From: Streptomyces griseus subsp. griseus
GTDB taxonomy: Bacteria > Actinomycetota > Actinomycetes > Streptomycetales > Streptomycetaceae
Assembly: GCF_000720255.1 (NCBI RefSeq)
Contig: NZ_JOJE01000020.1
Span: 124,001-188,000 of the forward strand
Reading direction: 5' to 3'
Length of the DNA stretch: 64,000 bases
Part shown: positions 63,476-64,000 of the stretch, piece after piece
How positions within the stretch are numbered: the first letter of the stretch is position 1
How the letters are laid out: each line of letters begins with the position of its first letter
Position numbers and translations under genes: made by a program
The notes under the pieces: model-generated
Databases searched by the model: none
Seen by the model: only the letters and a program-made list of their open reading frames with translations
What the model was told of the DNA's origin: nothing

Positions 63476-64000
63476 TCGCACCCCTCATGACGGTCGGACG
63501 GTAGGTCCACTTCTCGCCTTCCAGAGCCCACGGGAACAGCTGAAGATTCCATGCACCGATGGCATTGACGTACGTCGCCATCTGCCCCATCAGTGCGACG
63601 AAGTCTTCCTTCGTGGTAATTCCTTCGAGCGCGGCAACGACTTCTTTGGTGATGTCCCACAGCGTGTTCAATCCGCAGTAGCCGAGGAATTCGGTCGGCT
63701 TGACCAGCAGGATCTTGGCCATCTCGAGCAACGCCGAGAGCTCAATTTCAGTCTGCCGGGCCGCACGCACGAGACTCGTGTAGGACACGTAGCCAAGGGG
63801 TCGCGTCTCACCATTGACAGCCACCAGGGTTGTCAATACCGATTTCTTCGTCCCAGCTCCGGACGGAAACGTGCCCTCGTGGATGTCGACCAGTTCATCC
63901 GTCGGGTCGACCAGCACCCGCTCGGTTTCCGCGGCGATCCTCTCGATCAGCTCGCGGACCCGCTCGGACTCGGCGGGAAGCCGACGCACGCCGTGGCCGG
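63468..64000 (-). CDS. Helical protein with possible cucumopine-synthase-related C-terminal domain, partial
   Basis: 174 codons visible; the frame runs out of the window on the right, and GTG 63989 is the only nearby start candidate without a ribosome site, so the N terminus is probably missing. The C-terminal part is mainly helical: SLVRAARQTEIELSALLEMAKILLVKPTEFLGYCGLNTLWDITKEVVAALEGITTKEDFVALMGQMATYVNAIGAWNLQLFPWALEGEKWTY. This reminds me, with low certainty, of the helical bundle at the end of cucumopine synthase, an enzyme that joins histidine and 2-oxoglutarate in a Pictet-Spengler reaction. It is the upstream neighbour of the FAD oxidase with an 8-bp overlap. If the similarity is right it would be a ring-forming enzyme. 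Confidence 0.4.
   Translation of the reverse strand, partial: GHGVRRLPAESERVRELIERIAAETERVLVDPTDELVDIHEGTFPSGAGTKKSVLTTLVAVNGETRPLGYVSYTSLVRAARQTEIELSALLEMAKILLVKPTEFLGYCGLNTLWDITKEVVAALEGITTKEDFVALMGQMATYVNAIGAWNLQLFPWALEGEKWTYRPTVMRGANV

Overview
This window is a stretch of Streptomyces chromosome. The evidence is very high G+C with G/C-biased third codon positions, frequent GTG starts behind GGAGG-type sites, long antisense open frames, a single TTA codon in an accessory gene, and a gene order that matches what I remember of the S. coelicolor core from ilvN (about SCO5513) down to the serine deaminase gene (about SCO5469). No database was consulted.

Layout. 1-2.5 kb: ilvN (cut by the left edge) and ilvB, preceded by a leader peptide and attenuator. 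2.5-5.5 kb: CdgC-type GGDEF/degenerate-EAL membrane protein. 5.9-17.9 kb: a hydroxyacid dehydrogenase, aldo/keto reductase, lipoprotein sugar dehydrogenase, a large LuxR-type ATPase regulator, small proteins, an acetyltransferase, an MMPL exporter and a methyltransferase. 18-21.6 kb: the gatC-gatA-(small membrane protein)-gatB operon for Gln-tRNA/Asn-tRNA amidation. 21.6-31.8 kb: a long-palindrome repeat, a cupin, a DUF4267/TetR divergent pair, RmdB-type c-di-GMP enzyme, ligA and small metabolic genes. 31.8-35 kb: mnmA, a peptidoglycan amidase and a cysteine desulfurase (sulfur donor for MnmA), with a second non-coding repeat. 35-41.4 kb: two further regulators (FabR-like TetR and WYL), a lipoprotein with a duplicated 3' end, thioesterase, esterase and TRIC channel. 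41.4-47.8 kb: a five-gene oligopeptide ABC transporter. 48-50.7 kb: two SseB-like proteins and a P-loop kinase. 50.8-55.5 kb: tandem glycine riboswitch and gcvT, gcvH, glyA, then sdaA, a complete glycine/serine catabolic block.

55.5-64 kb is accessory. It starts with wreckage of RHS and LamG-type proteins. It then holds a minus-strand set of genes: MFS exporter, cytochrome P450, VOC protein, HisC-like aminotransferase, cupin, C-methyltransferase, FAD amine oxidase and a partial gene cut by the right edge. Aminotransferase, cupin and methyltransferase are translationally coupled and have the same three-enzyme make-up as the beta-methyltryptophan cassettes of maremycin (MarG/MarH/MarI) and streptonigrin (StnR/StnK3/StnQ1). 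I infer the left part of a small biosynthetic gene cluster that makes a beta-methylated aromatic amino acid and oxidises or cyclises it; its remainder lies to the right of the window.

Regulatory and structural elements read directly from the sequence include the ilv attenuator, two operator sets, the glycine riboswitch, an intercistronic hairpin in the opp operon, several strong terminator palindromes and two MITE-like elements. I found no tRNA, rRNA, CRISPR array or intact transposase gene.
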